Source: Chloroflexota bacterium (GTDB lineage: Bacteria > Chloroflexota > Dehalococcoidia > Tepidiformales > Tepidiformaceae). From it: a DNA stretch of 64,000 bases. Made by a program: the position numbers and the translations under genes. The stretch is from NCBI GenBank assembly GCA_016191435.1, contig JACPOQ010000083.1, positions 62,001 to 126,000 of the forward strand. The letters run 5' to 3'. Positions 25,825 to 34,656 of this stretch are shown here, piece by piece (position 1 is the stretch's first letter; every line of letters starts with the position of its first letter). The notes under the pieces were generated by a model that was not told where the DNA came from, did not search any database, and worked only from the letters and a program-made list of their open reading frames with translations.

Positions 25825-26604
25825 ATGACACTCTCGGGGCGCGTTGCGCTCGTATCCGGCGGGGGCCGCGGCATCGGCCGCGCGATCTCCGAAGGCCTCG
25901 CCGCCGATGGCGCGGGCGTGGCCGTGAACTACCGTAAGGATGAGGACGCCGCCAATGAGACCGTGGCTGCCATCGCCGCGGCCGGGGGCAAGGCCCGCGC
26001 GTACCAGGCCTCCGTCGACTCCTTCGAAGAGGCCCAGGCGATGGTCCAGGCCGTCATCGCCGACTTCGGCCACATCGATATCCTCGTGAACAACGCCGGC
26101 ATCGCCAGCCGCGGCAACAGCGTCTTCGATACCGACCCCGCTGAGATGGAGCGCGTCGTGCGCACGCACGCGTTCGCGCCCTTCTACCTGAGCAAACTCG
26201 TCCTCGCCAGTATGCGTGAACAGCCTCGCGGCGACATCATCATGATCTCCAGCGTCGCGACCACTGGATACGCCGGGAACGGCTCGCCCTACAACATGGG
26301 TAAGGCTGCGGAAGAGGCGCTTGCGAAGACGCTCTACAAAGAAGAGCGGCGCAACAACATCCACGTGAACATCGTCGCGCCCGGCCTGGTCGAGACCCAG
26401 ATGGGCATCCGTCTCGCCGCGGCCACGCGGGGCACGAAGAGCCGCGAAAACTTGCGCGAGCTGGATGCGGCGATGCCTTTCGGCCACGTCTGCTCGCCCC
26501 AGGAAATCGCCGATGTCGTGCGCTTCCTTGTCTCGGATGCCGCCGGCTACATCACGGGCCAGCGCATCGAAGTCGACGGCGGGGGCCAGTTCACTGCCTT
26601 TTGA
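25825..26604 (+). CDS. SDR-family oxidoreductase (3-oxoacyl-ACP reductase-like)
   Basis: 259 aa. Cofactor loop GGGRGIGRAI (~residues 12-21), NNAG (~89), Ser in MISSVA (~139), YNMGK as the YxxxK site (~152-156), and YITGQRIEVDGG at the end. The closest pattern is FabG-like reductases. The GAGGAG site is well placed. It stands ahead of an aldolase-II gene on the same strand, with 148 nt between. Confidence 0.9.
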   Translation: MTLSGRVALVSGGGRGIGRAISEGLAADGAGVAVNYRKDEDAANETVAAIAAAGGKARAYQASVDSFEEAQAMVQAVIADFGHIDILVNNAGIASRGNSVFDTDPAEMERVVRTHAFAPFYLSKLVLASMREQPRGDIIMISSVATTGYAGNGSPYNMGKAAEEALAKTLYKEERRNNIHVNIVAPGLVETQMGIRLAAATRGTKSRENLRELDAAMPFGHVCSPQEIADVVRFLVSDAAGYITGQRIEVDGGGQFTAF

Positions 26605-26752
26605 TCGGGCCCGGGGTCGTCTCGCGCCGCCTGTCTCATGCCGGACACAGGGGCGGTGACAGTACGATGCCGGGGACTCGCCGTCCGGGTTCGCATCCGT
26701 GACCGCTCAGGCGGGTCGTCGAGCGCGGGCGATTGGTGATAGAGGTGCAGCC

Positions 26753-27316
26753 GTGGAGATCCCGGCAGGTGTGATGCGCGACATGCAGGAGGTCGGGCGC
26801 GACCTCTACCAGCTCTCGCTCGTCACCAGCCATGGCGGGAACCTTAGCATCCGCGCGGGCCACGACCTCTGGATCACGGGCACCGGCACCATGCTCGGGC
26901 GTCTGAAGGAGCGCCACATCAGCCGTGTCGGCGCCGATGGCCGTCACGAAGGCCCCCCGCCGTCGAGCGACACGCTGCTCCACCAGGCGGTATATGCGCT
27001 CACCGGCGCCCAGGCTCTCTGCCATGCCCACCCACGCCACGCCACCGCACTCTCGTTCGATGTGGACCTGTTCGTCCCCTGCGACCTGGAGGGGCAGTTG
27101 CACCTGAAAGAGGTACCGGTCGTCGCACCCGGGCCGCTCCAGGTCGAGCTGCTTGCCTCCGCGCTGCAGTCCCACCTGGTCGTGCTGCTGCGCGGCCATG
27201 GAGCCTACGCCCGCGGCCAATCGCTCTGGGAAGCCCTGCACTGGATTACGGCCCTGGAAGAAAGCGCGCACATCGCCTGGCTGCGTGACGTGCGGGACGC
27301 CGCCCGCGAGGGCTGA
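26753..27316 (+). CDS. Class II aldolase/adducin family protein
   Basis: 187 aa from the GTG at 26753, which has a GAGGTG site; the frame could start at 26699 but without one. The family core is clear: TSHGGNLSIRAGHDLWITGTG (~residues 25-45), CHAHPRHATALSF with the zinc-binding HxH (~98-110), and LLRGHGAYARGQSLWEA with the third His (~142-158). Members cleave or epimerise sugar phosphates such as fuculose-1-phosphate. The substrate is unknown. Confidence 0.88.
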   Translation: MEIPAGVMRDMQEVGRDLYQLSLVTSHGGNLSIRAGHDLWITGTGTMLGRLKERHISRVGADGRHEGPPPSSDTLLHQAVYALTGAQALCHAHPRHATALSFDVDLFVPCDLEGQLHLKEVPVVAPGPLQVELLASALQSHLVVLLRGHGAYARGQSLWEALHWITALEESAHIAWLRDVRDAAREG

Positions 27317-27351
27317 GGCGTGCGCTCCCGTGCGGCTACGGCGGCACACGG

Positions 27352-27357
27352 TAGACT
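27352..27357 (+). promoter_or_regulatory. -10 box TAGACT upstream of the mini-ORF/DoxX unit
   Basis: GGTAGACT ends 7 nt before the ATG of a 14-codon ORF at 27365. Confidence 0.45.
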
Positions 27358-27364
27358 CGCGCGC

Positions 27365-27409
27365 ATGAGTCGCTTGCCCGTGACACGGCCGGTATCCGCG
27401 CGTGCCTGA
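27365..27409 (+). CDS. 14-aa leader-like ORF overlapping the DoxX start
   Basis: MSRLPVTRPVSARA followed by TGA at 27407-27409, which overlaps the first codons of the DoxX gene (GTG 27402). With a -10 box 7 nt upstream it would be the first ORF on a leaderless mRNA and could deliver ribosomes to the GTG by coupling. Inferred from position only. Confidence 0.35.
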   Translation: MSRLPVTRPVSARA

Positions 27410-27869
27410 CAAGGACATCTTCGACTGGCTCACCAACGCCGAGTGGCTCGCCATCCTGCGCATCGGCGTGGGCCTCTGGTGGCTCGAAAGCGTGCGCCAC
27501 AAGGACCTACCAAACTTCCTCCGCGGCGGCGCGATGAACTGGGTCGAATCGCTGACCAGGGACCACCCGATCCCGCCCTTCGCGAACACCATTCGGCGCG
27601 TGTCGCTCAGCTCGCAGCGCCGGCGCGTGGTGACTTCGTGGCTGGTGGTGTTGGGGGAATCCGCGGCGGGCGTGAGCCTCGTCCTGGGCTTCCTGACGCC
27701 GGCCGGGCTCGTGCTGGCCGTGTTCCTGAACGCGAACTACTTCCTCCTCGCGGGCCTGAAGGACCAGGGCGAGCAGGGCCAGAACCTGATGATGATCCTG
27801 AGCGAGGTAGTCCTGTTCGCGACCGGCGCCGGCATGACCTGGGGCATCGACGCCGCCCTGTTCGGGTAG
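27402..27869 (+). CDS. DoxX-family membrane protein
   Basis: 155 aa from GTG 27402. Four hydrophobic helices: WLAILRIGVGLWWLESV (~residues 14-30), VVTSWLVVLGESAAGVSLVL (~76-95), LTPAGLVLAVFLNANYFLLA and LMMILSEVVLFATGAGM. This matches DoxX/TQO-small-subunit-like proteins found in quinone-linked redox systems. No partner subunit is adjacent. Confidence 0.8.
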   Translation: MPDKDIFDWLTNAEWLAILRIGVGLWWLESVRHKDLPNFLRGGAMNWVESLTRDHPIPPFANTIRRVSLSSQRRRVVTSWLVVLGESAAGVSLVLGFLTPAGLVLAVFLNANYFLLAGLKDQGEQGQNLMMILSEVVLFATGAGMTWGIDAALFG

Positions 27870-28024
27870 CGGCGCATCCCCGGTAGTCGCACCACTCAGC
27901 CGCCGCCAATGGGCGCGTCAATCCGCCCCAATCCGATACCTCAGTACACTGCGTGGTGTTCGAACAGCAACTCCGCGACCAGTTCGGCGCGCCGCATCCG
28001 GAGCGCGCGGCGAGCGGCATCAGC

Positions 28025-28243
28025 TCAGCGTGCCTCGCAGGTCGCGGCGTGCTCTTCAGCGACGTCACCGTTAACCGGCGCGAGTTCGCGGACTAGCGCG
28101 CCCAGGTCGCCCGTCTGTGCGAGGGCGGCGACATCGCCCTGCCCCCACGCGCGGCAGCTTCCGTGCTCGTGGGCGAAGGCGGTCCCGGCGGACAACGCCA
28201 ACGCCGCCGCGACGGCCAGCGAAAGAACCGCAAACTTGATCAT
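28025..28243 (-). CDS. Small secreted protein
   Basis: 72 aa from ATG 28243. Residues 1-21 form a Sec signal peptide (MIKFAVLSLAVAAALALSAG then TAFA). The mature ~50 residues contain two Cys (GSCRAW and AATCEAR) and are acidic and Ala-rich. No known family. It lies alone on the minus strand between DoxX and the LLM pseudogene. Confidence 0.55.
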   Translation of the reverse strand: MIKFAVLSLAVAAALALSAGTAFAHEHGSCRAWGQGDVAALAQTGDLGALVRELAPVNGDVAEEHAATCEAR

Positions 28244-28477
28244 GGCTCCATACTCCGCGGGCGTGCCGCCCGTCACTTGAAAATGGCCGGTGGACGTGCG
28301 AAAGGCTTAGCGCACAACGGATGGCGCTCATGGGGCCAGTGCCGGTTGCGTCTACGCCTGCGAGGCCGGCGGCGGCGAGGAAGCCTGGCGGCGTCCCAAT
28401 GCCGTAGAAGCAGGTCACCGCTCCGGGCGGCGTGGTAACGCTGGCACTTCACATCGCATATGTGGCGCCGGCTTCGG

Positions 28478-29478
28478 TTAGCGGACCTTCGGCAGTACTT
28501 CCTTCGTGAACCGGACGAACGTGTCCTGGCTCATTGGCGCAAGCATCAGGTAGTTCATTGGGATCTCCGTTTCGAGTTCCTTGAGCCGGTCCACGACCTC
28601 CGCCGCCGTGCCCACGATTGCGACGTCATGGAGGTAGCGCTCCACCGGGTCCACGTTCGGGTCCCGCTCGTGGCCGGGGATCTGCTGTTGCGGGCGGCCC
28701 GACTTGTTCGGGTTGGCATAGGCGCCCACCGTCCAGGCTGAGCTATGCCGCGCGACTTGCTCGGCCTCGGCGTGGGTGTCCGCGAGCGCGACGTAACGCA
28801 CGATCGGCAGGTCCCGGTTGCCGATCACGTGGCCGTTCGCGGTCATCACTTCCTCGTAGAGCTGCCGCTTGTAGTGAATCTCGCCGCTGGAGGAATGCGG
28901 GTCGAGCATGATCGTGTAACCCTCCGCCCGGCCTTGCGGATGGAATCGGGCGAGCTGGCAGCCAGGTACACCGGCGGGTGCGGGACCTGGAACGGCCTCG
29001 GGAGTACGAGCACGTCGTCGTAATCGAAGTACTTGCCGTGGTGGCTGAACCGCTCGTTCCGCCACGCCTTCTGGACGATGTCCGCCGTTTCGCGAAAGCG
29101 GTCGTAGACGTCCTCATTCGTGACGTTGAAAAGCCGGTACTCGGTTGGGTCGAAGCCCTTCCCGGAACCCCAGTTCAACCGCCCGCCCGAAAATACGTCG
29201 AGCATGCTGAGCTCTTCCGCAAGCCGGAGCGGGTGATAGTACGCGTTGAGCGTCACCGCGGTGCCGATGCGCAGCCGCTTCGTCCTGGCGGCGATGTAGG
29301 CGCCCATCAACGTCACCGAAGGACAGACGCTGTACGTTGTGAAGTGGTGCTCCGCGAGCCAGATGCAGTCGAACTCGCTGTCTTCCATCATGGCCACGCG
29401 GTCCATCGCGCGCTCGTAGACGGTCGCCACCGGGACGCGCCCCGTCCACGAGAAGAACTGCAGCAGCCCGACCTTCAC
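28478..29478 (-). pseudogene. LLM class flavin-dependent oxidoreductase, single-base frameshift
   Basis: Two frames together make one complete LLM protein of ~333 aa. The first starts at GTG 29478 (AAGGAG site): VKVGLLQFFSWTGRVP, then AEHHFTTYSVCPS, RLNWGSGKGFDPTEY and PPVYLAASSPDSIRKAG. The second continues AEGYTIMLDPHSSS, VRYVALADTHAEAEQVAR and VVDRLKELE to the stop at 28478. The break falls at about 28925-28932 in a GGGCGG run, where one extra base restores the frame (KAG|AEG). This is either a recent loss of function or an assembly/sequencing error. It is LLM-family (alkanal-monooxygenase-like); the substrate is unknown. Confidence 0.85.
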
Positions 29479-29747
29479 AATCAACTCCTTGCCGAAGCTT
29501 GCGCGGACGCACCTGGCACGGTGCGCCATGCTGCCTGGTCCGGTTGACTACGCCAGGAGGACTCTGTTTGGTCGAGGTCGGGCTGTCAAGGATGGCGGGC
29601 ACCTCAGCGGCGCGGGGCGGTGATCGGGGCACGCGGGGGACTGCCGGCGTCCGCCAATCCACCGGGACCGGAAACCGCATCCTTGCGGTAGACGCAGGGC
29701 GGGGGCGGCCGGCCGATTCGCTCGGCCCGCCGCCAGTTGGCGAAGCG

Positions 29748-30062
29748 CTACATGAGCTTGTCCATGTTGAACAGCTGGCGGTCGCCCGATTCCGTCGCCG
29801 CGACCGTTTTGCCGAACCAGGTCTGGAACTCGGGGTCGGCATACATCGACTGGTCCTGGGCGAAGAAGGCCGCGTACGCCGCCATGTCCGGGAAGTCCGA
29901 TTCGGCGACGACCGTGAACATCGGGCCGGTGGCGTCGGTGTAGAGCCGCGCGCCGGTCATGCCAGCTTGCTTCGCCATCTTCGAGAACCACTCGCGAAAG
30001 AGCCCCGTGAGCTCGTCGCCGTGGCCGTATTTGGCGCGGAAGGTCAGACGTTCGGTGAGCAT
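29748..30062 (-). CDS. Dimeric alpha/beta-barrel (NIPSNAP/Dabb-like) protein
   Basis: 104 aa with a GGAGGAC site before ATG 30062. A ferredoxin-like pattern is visible: MLTERLTFRAKYGHGDELTG, ARLYTDATGPMFTVVAESDF (strand pair) and a C-terminal helix containing DPEFQTWFGKTV. Such small barrels bind hydrophobic ligands or haem and include monooxygenases. Function is unknown. Confidence 0.7.
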   Translation of the reverse strand: MLTERLTFRAKYGHGDELTGLFREWFSKMAKQAGMTGARLYTDATGPMFTVVAESDFPDMAAYAAFFAQDQSMYADPEFQTWFGKTVAATESGDRQLFNMDKLM

Positions 30063-30276
30063 TGGTCGTCCTCCATGGGAATACTCACCAGTATGACGAA
30101 CATGGCAAGCCGTTACGCCGCCGCGTATTGAAGGGCACGGACGCGCGGCGTATTTTCATCGCCGTTCCGCATTCCCAGCGCGGGCTGTTGGCGATCGGCT
30201 ACGCAGCCTTCGATGCGCTCGAAACCGCCCGCCACTCGACGAAGGTCTGTACCGCTGGCGCTGGCCCGCAGGCGAA

Positions 30277-31050
30277 CTAGTGGCCCTTCCAGATCGGCGG
30301 ACGTTTCTCGACGAACGCGAGCGGCCCTTCGCGCGCGTCCTCGGAATCGAGCACGACGCGCCCGACCCAGCTGGCGAGGCGGTAGGAGTCATCGAGCTGC
30401 AGCTCACGCCAGTGGTGCGCGATAGCCTTCGTGCCTTCGACCGCAAGCGGCGCGTTGGCGGCGATCATTTGCGCGATTTCGACTGCTCGCGGCAGCAGCC
30501 GCTCGGGCTGGACCACTTCGTGGACAAGCCCAATCCGCAGCGCGTCGCCGGGCTCCAGCCGGTCGGCCGTGAGGAGGATGTACATCGCTTCGCCGAACGG
30601 GACGAGCCGTCCGAGATGGTGCACCGCATACCCAGGCATGATCCCGCGCTTGACCTCGAAGAGGCCGAAGTAAGCTTCGGTCGAGCAGATGCGGATGTCG
30701 CAATCGAGGGCACGCTCGAGCCCGCCGGCAAGGCAAAGGCCGTTGACGGCGGCGATGAATGGCTTGGGGTGACGCGCGAACCGCATGGAAGCGCCAGCTG
30801 TCGCGCCGAGGCTCGCGCCGTTGCCGCCACCGGCGTTACGCGCCGACATTTCCTTGAGGTCCGCCCCGGCGCTGAACGCACGGCCCGCACCCGTGACGAT
30901 GCCGGCGCGCATGCCCGCGTCCGCCGAGAAGTCGGCGAGCGCCTCGTTGAGCTCGGCCTGCATCGTCCCGCCGAGCGCGTTGAGCCGCTCCGGCCGGTTC
31001 ATCGTGAACACCGCGTGGTTATCGAACTTCTCGTAGATAAGGTCGGGCAC
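30277..31050 (-). CDS. Enoyl-CoA hydratase/isomerase family protein
   Basis: 257 aa from the GTG at 31050, whose GGAGGA site lies in the alternative ATGGAGGAG start at 31062. Crotonase motifs: FTMNRPERLNALGG (~residues 15-28), AFSAGADLKEM (oxyanion Gly and the DLKE loop, ~58-68), AAVNGLCLAGGLERALDCDI (~103-122, with a catalytic-position Glu) and EAYFGLFEVKRGIMPG. It hydrates or isomerises enoyl-CoA in beta-oxidation-like routes. The neighbouring MFE-2-type dehydrogenase is on the same strand, so the two could act in sequence. Confidence 0.92.
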   Translation of the reverse strand: MPDLIYEKFDNHAVFTMNRPERLNALGGTMQAELNEALADFSADAGMRAGIVTGAGRAFSAGADLKEMSARNAGGGNGASLGATAGASMRFARHPKPFIAAVNGLCLAGGLERALDCDIRICSTEAYFGLFEVKRGIMPGYAVHHLGRLVPFGEAMYILLTADRLEPGDALRIGLVHEVVQPERLLPRAVEIAQMIAANAPLAVEGTKAIAHHWRELQLDDSYRLASWVGRVVLDSEDAREGPLAFVEKRPPIWKGH

Positions 31051-31092
31051 GAACTCCTCCATGGACGGGCGTGCTTTGCGGACCTCGCAAGC

Positions 31093-32019
31093 TCAGGCCG
31101 GCTGCGCCGCGCGGTCGTGGTCGGCGCGCGTCTGGCCCAGGTTCCACATGACGTAGGCGTCATCGAGCGAGGTGATGTCGCTCCAATGCTCGCCGACCCA
31201 TTCGGCGTTGCGCTCGGCGCCCGGCTCAGCCGGCAACCCACGCCCGCGGACGATGGCGATGCGATAGAACTGGCCGCCCTGTGCGTGGATGATCATGCCG
31301 CTATCGTGGCATTCCGATGACGCCATGTAGACGACCGCGGGCGTGACCTGTTCCGGCAGGTTGACGTTCGCCTGGGCGACTCGTCCCGCATCTGAAGCGG
31401 AGGGCACCGTGCCGGTCATCCGCGTGGCACCGGCGGGCGAAATGATGTTCACCATCACGCCGTACTTTTCGCCTTCGAGCTTGAGCACATTCATCAGCCC
31501 GATCATGCCCGCCTTCGCGGCGCCGTAGTTCGCCTGCCCAAAGTTGCCGAAGGCGCCCGAGATCGACGTGGTCATGACAACGCGCCCGTAGCGCTGCTGG
31601 CGAAACACGGGCCAGGCGGCGTGGAGCACCGTGTAGCAGCCCTTCAGGTGGGCGCCGAGCGAGGCATCCCAGTCGTCCTCGTTCATATTGTGGAACGCAA
31701 GGTCGCGCAGGATGCCCGCGTTGCAAATGACGGCATCGACGCGGCCGAAGGCGTCCATCGCCGTCTTCACTACGTTGTAGCCGCCTTCGTACTGGGCGAC
31801 GTCATCGAACGAAGGGACCGCGGTGCCGCCGGCAGCGCGGATTTCGCTGCACACCGCCGCGGCCACGCCCGGGTCGCGGCCATTGCCGTTGACATCGCCC
31901 CCGGTGTCGTTGACGACGACCTTGGCGCCGCGACGGGCGAACTCGAGCGCGTGCGATCGGCCGAGGCCTCGCCCCGCGCCCGTGACGATTACGGTCTGAT
32001 CATCGAAGGAACAATTCAT
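31093..32019 (-). CDS. MFE-2-type (R)-3-hydroxyacyl-CoA dehydrogenase (SDR)
   Basis: 308 aa. Motifs TGAGRGLGRSHALEFARRGA (~residues 12-31), VNDTGGDVNGNGRDP (insert typical of the peroxisomal multifunctional enzyme type 2 group), ICNAGILRD, TTSISGAFGNFGQANYGAAK (catalytic Ser and YxxxK) and IISPAGATRMT. A GGAGGAG site precedes ATG 32019, with a TATAGT-like -10 further upstream. It oxidises 3-hydroxyacyl-CoA after hydration by the downstream crotonase. Confidence 0.88.
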   Translation of the reverse strand: MNCSFDDQTVIVTGAGRGLGRSHALEFARRGAKVVVNDTGGDVNGNGRDPGVAAAVCSEIRAAGGTAVPSFDDVAQYEGGYNVVKTAMDAFGRVDAVICNAGILRDLAFHNMNEDDWDASLGAHLKGCYTVLHAAWPVFRQQRYGRVVMTTSISGAFGNFGQANYGAAKAGMIGLMNVLKLEGEKYGVMVNIISPAGATRMTGTVPSASDAGRVAQANVNLPEQVTPAVVYMASSECHDSGMIIHAQGGQFYRIAIVRGRGLPAEPGAERNAEWVGEHWSDITSLDDAYVMWNLGQTRADHDRAAQPA

Positions 32020-32142
32020 GGCAACATCTCCTCCGGTTCGGCACTATACCGTCCAGCTGCCGTTTGCCGCACACGGCGGCGAAATTGCCATACAGGCCGG
32101 CGAATTCCCGCCGACCGTCCGACGCATTCTGCGGAGGATGAC

Positions 32143-32445
32143 TTAGTCCGCGTCGCGGTTGCGCTCGCGCAGGACCTGCACGCTCTCCGGCGCCGCAAGC
32201 AGCCCCTGGAGCTGGCCGTCGAGGCGCTTCCGCGTCTCGGACTCCTGCCAGCGGCGCCAGTCGGCCTGGTTCGACCACGTGCTGATGACCACCATCGCGT
32301 GCGGGTTTTCGCTATTTATCAGCGTCTCGCCGCTCACGTAACCGGGCTCTTTGAGCGCCTGGGTGCGCAGCTGCACGAGCAGTTCTTGCACAATCCGTTC
32401 GTTGCCGGGGATGATTTCGCGTCTGATCAACACTTTCACGGCCAT
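32143..32445 (-). CDS. Antibiotic biosynthesis monooxygenase (ABM)-like protein
   Basis: 100 aa. AVKVLIRREIIPGNERIVQE, then HAMVVISTWSNQADWRRWQE in the second half: the alternating strand/helix plan of the dimeric ABM fold, as in quinol monooxygenases or IsdG-like haem enzymes. The start at 32445 is supported by CATACT 6 nt upstream. The substrate is unknown. Confidence 0.8.
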   Translation of the reverse strand: MAVKVLIRREIIPGNERIVQELLVQLRTQALKEPGYVSGETLINSENPHAMVVISTWSNQADWRRWQESETRKRLDGQLQGLLAAPESVQVLRERNRDAD

Positions 32446-32451
32446 GGCCCA

Positions 32452-32457
32452 AGTATG
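32452..32457 (-). promoter_or_regulatory. -10 box CATACT 6 nt before the ABM gene ATG
   Basis: CATACT with spacer TGGGCC before ATG 32445; it lacks the first T of the TANNNT pattern. Confidence 0.4.
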
Positions 32458-32601
32458 GGCGCCATCGCCGGCATCAAGTCCATCCAATTTCCGCCATTAG
32501 CGGATAAAACGTTGAGCCAGTTGCGACAGCAGCGATACCGGGCCTCGGGCCTCAGGCCCGCCCGCTGGCTTCCGCGCGCCGGCCGTGGCCTAATGGGCGC
32601 G

Positions 32602-33621
32602 ATGAAAGCGCTCCGTTTCTATGAACCCGGCAAAGTCGCCGTTGTCGATGTCGCGGACCCCGCCGCCAGCCCCGGCGAGGTCATCCTCCGCGTCCACGCC
32701 ACCGGGCTCTGCAACAGCGACGTGCGCGTCTTCCTCGGCGAGAAGAAGGCCGTCGCCGGCGTCATCCCCGGCCATGAGATCGCGGGCGAAGTGGTGACCG
32801 TCGGCCGCGGAGCCCGCGCGACGGTAGGCGATGTCGTCTCCCTCTGTCCGATTCTCTGCTGCGGGCGCTGCTCCTTTTGCCGCGAAGGTTACCGCAACCG
32901 CTGCCCTTCCCGCCGCACCCTCGGCTACGACCTCGATGGCGGCATCGCCGAATACCTCCGCGTCCCACCCGAGCTCGTCTCCCTCGGCCACCTGCTGCCC
33001 ATGGAGCCGGCCACGCCGCCGCACCTGCGCGCGCTCCTCGAACCGTTCGCATGCGTGCTGAACTCGATCGTCTCGCTGAACGTGCAGGCCGGGGCGCCGA
33101 TGGCGATCGTCGGTGGCGGCCCCATGGGACTGCTGCACCTCATCGCCGGGCGCGCCTGGGGCGCTGGCCCCATCCTCGTCGCCGAGCCCGACGAGCACCG
33201 CCGCGCCGTCGCCAGAGAGCTCGGTGCCGACATCGTGGCCACGCCCGAGGAGGCGCCCGCGCTGGGCCGCGACGCCACCCACGGCGAAGGCTTCCCCGCC
33301 GTCGCCGTCGCCGTCGGCCTCGCCCCCGCGCTCCCGCTCGCGCTCGACCTTGCCCGCCGGCTCGGCTGGATCAACCTCTTCGCCGGCTTCCCGCCCGCCT
33401 CCACCCACACGCTTGACCTCAACCGCGTCCACTATGACGAAGTCCGTATCCTCGGCACCCAAAACGCGCCCTTCGGACTCTACGCCCGCGCCGCCGCCCT
33501 CATCCCCCGCCTGCCCGCCCTCGACCGCGTCGTCACCAACCGCTACGCCCTCCCGGACGCCGCCGACGCCTACACCGCCCGCCTCGGCCGCGAGGGCCTC
33601 AAGTCCGCGGTGCTGATGTAG
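32602..33621 (+). CDS. Zinc-dependent alcohol dehydrogenase (MDR family)
   Basis: 339 aa from ATG 32602 (MKALRFYEPGKV), with TAATGG 5 nt upstream. Catalytic zinc ligands: GLCNSD (Cys ~36), GHEIAGEV (His-Glu ~60-61). The structural-zinc loop is CCGRCSFCREGYRNRC (~90-105). The Rossmann Gly motif is VGGGPMGLLHL (~168-178). It resembles threonine/sorbitol dehydrogenase-like enzymes that oxidise polyols or amino alcohols with NAD(P). The substrate is unknown. It is the last intact gene before the first Rhs island. Confidence 0.9.
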   Translation: MKALRFYEPGKVAVVDVADPAASPGEVILRVHATGLCNSDVRVFLGEKKAVAGVIPGHEIAGEVVTVGRGARATVGDVVSLCPILCCGRCSFCREGYRNRCPSRRTLGYDLDGGIAEYLRVPPELVSLGHLLPMEPATPPHLRALLEPFACVLNSIVSLNVQAGAPMAIVGGGPMGLLHLIAGRAWGAGPILVAEPDEHRRAVARELGADIVATPEEAPALGRDATHGEGFPAVAVAVGLAPALPLALDLARRLGWINLFAGFPPASTHTLDLNRVHYDEVRILGTQNAPFGLYARAAALIPRLPALDRVVTNRYALPDAADAYTARLGREGLKSAVLM

Positions 33622-33680
33622 GTGGCACTGGCCACGACTCGCAGAAGCTCCTCCGCAAACAAGCGCGCCAACCTCCCCAA

Positions 33681-34148
33681 ATGACTCGGGAATCGCTGCT
33701 GCTCTCTATTGGGAGCGTCCCATTCGACACGACGGTGACGTTTGCATTGGCATCCGGCGGCTCGAGCCAGGCGACGTACGGCTACGACAACGCCAATCGC
33801 CTCACGTCTGTCACCGATTGGAACTCGAACGCAACCAGCTACGCGTACGATGATGCAGAACGCATGACCACCGCCACGCTCCCCTCGGGCACAGGCGTCG
33901 TTTCGACCAGCGAGAAGAGTTGGGATGACATGGGAGAGGAATTGATCGAACACGAAACAGAACACGCCAACCAGTGGGCGATTGCGGGCTTGTCGACCTG
34001 GCCGGCGCCAATGGTCGGTCAGGCGTTGATGCTGGGGAGCTACGGGCTGGCCCAGAAGTTTTTCGGAATGTGTGGCAACCCATTTGAGAAAGACGCCGGG
34101 ATCGGACCCGGGACAGGCGTGAGAGAGTATTCGTGTCCAAACAACTGA
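33681..34148 (+). CDS. Rhs fragment 1: YD repeats fused to a HExxH (metallopeptidase-like) tip
   Basis: 155 aa. Residues ~25-76 are two YD repeats (TYGYDNANRLTSVTDW, YAYDDAERMTTATLPSGTG) also found in the other Rhs pieces. After VVST the sequence switches to an unrelated C-terminal domain with LIEHETEHANQWAI, a HExxH zinc motif, and a closing NPFEKDAG; this recalls the metallopeptidase-like domain at the tips of some Rhs and injection-system toxins. The fusion point lies inside the repeats, not after a normal Rhs core, so the gene is a rearranged remnant. It overlaps the following lipoprotein gene by 16 nt. Confidence 0.65.
   Translation: MTRESLLLSIGSVPFDTTVTFALASGGSSQATYGYDNANRLTSVTDWNSNATSYAYDDAERMTTATLPSGTGVVSTSEKSWDDMGEELIEHETEHANQWAIAGLSTWPAPMVGQALMLGSYGLAQKFFGMCGNPFEKDAGIGPGTGVREYSCPNN
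33841..33907 (+). repeat. 67-bp Rhs direct repeat, left copy
   Basis: Near-identical to 34668-34734; the pair brackets the HExxH tip and lipoprotein cassette. Confidence 0.85.
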
Positions 34149-34639
34149 TGATCGTTTTGGCTCTTGTCCTACCCACATCCTTCCTGGCTGCTGCGTGCGA
34201 TGCCGCGCCTGCGTCCGCGGGATTCGGGCTTGATGAGACGGGCCGCCTTCAGGTTTTTACAGTCCTATGTACGTCTGCAAGCGAAGTGATAGCGGTCCGG
34301 TTAGTCGATACCGGCGCCCAGCATGTGGCGAACATGAAGAAGTCTTCCGAAGTCACAATCTGGCAGGTTCAAGCTTCTGAAGTGGCGGGTACCCGCGAAC
34401 CGTTCACCGTCGGGGTGACGCCAGTCGGTTTCGAAGAGGCCGTTGCGCTGGCTAGGCCCCCCTCGAACAATTTCCTCCGAGCCTATATAACCAACCGATC
34501 TGCTGGGGGCCGAACCTTCGTGACCAGCGATGACGTGAAACTCACCGATTTACGGTTTGGCAAAATCAAGGCGGAAAGCAAGTTCCTGAGTACTTCAGAG
34601 TTCCTGGACTACGCGCGGACTAAGGCGTGCGCAAAGTGA
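34133..34639 (+). CDS. Lipoprotein, candidate immunity protein of the HExxH tip
   Basis: 168 aa. The N-terminus is a lipoprotein signal: MSKQLMIVLALVLPTSF, then the lipobox LAAAC with the lipidated Cys near residue 22. The mature part has no recognised domain. It starts at GTG 34133 inside the preceding toxin-like gene (16-nt overlap), the usual geometry of a coupled toxin and immunity protein. Base composition is lower in GC than flanking housekeeping genes. The immunity role is an inference from position and envelope location. Confidence 0.6.
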   Translation: MSKQLMIVLALVLPTSFLAAACDAAPASAGFGLDETGRLQVFTVLCTSASEVIAVRLVDTGAQHVANMKKSSEVTIWQVQASEVAGTREPFTVGVTPVGFEEAVALARPPSNNFLRAYITNRSAGGRTFVTSDDVKLTDLRFGKIKAESKFLSTSEFLDYARTKACAK

Positions 34640-34656
34640 TCTGGCCGGTGAGGAGG

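Noticed and set aside
30062-30280. 72-codon plus-strand ORF between the NIPSNAP-like and crotonase genes
   Set aside because: No ribosome site, no recognisable domain, and low-information composition.
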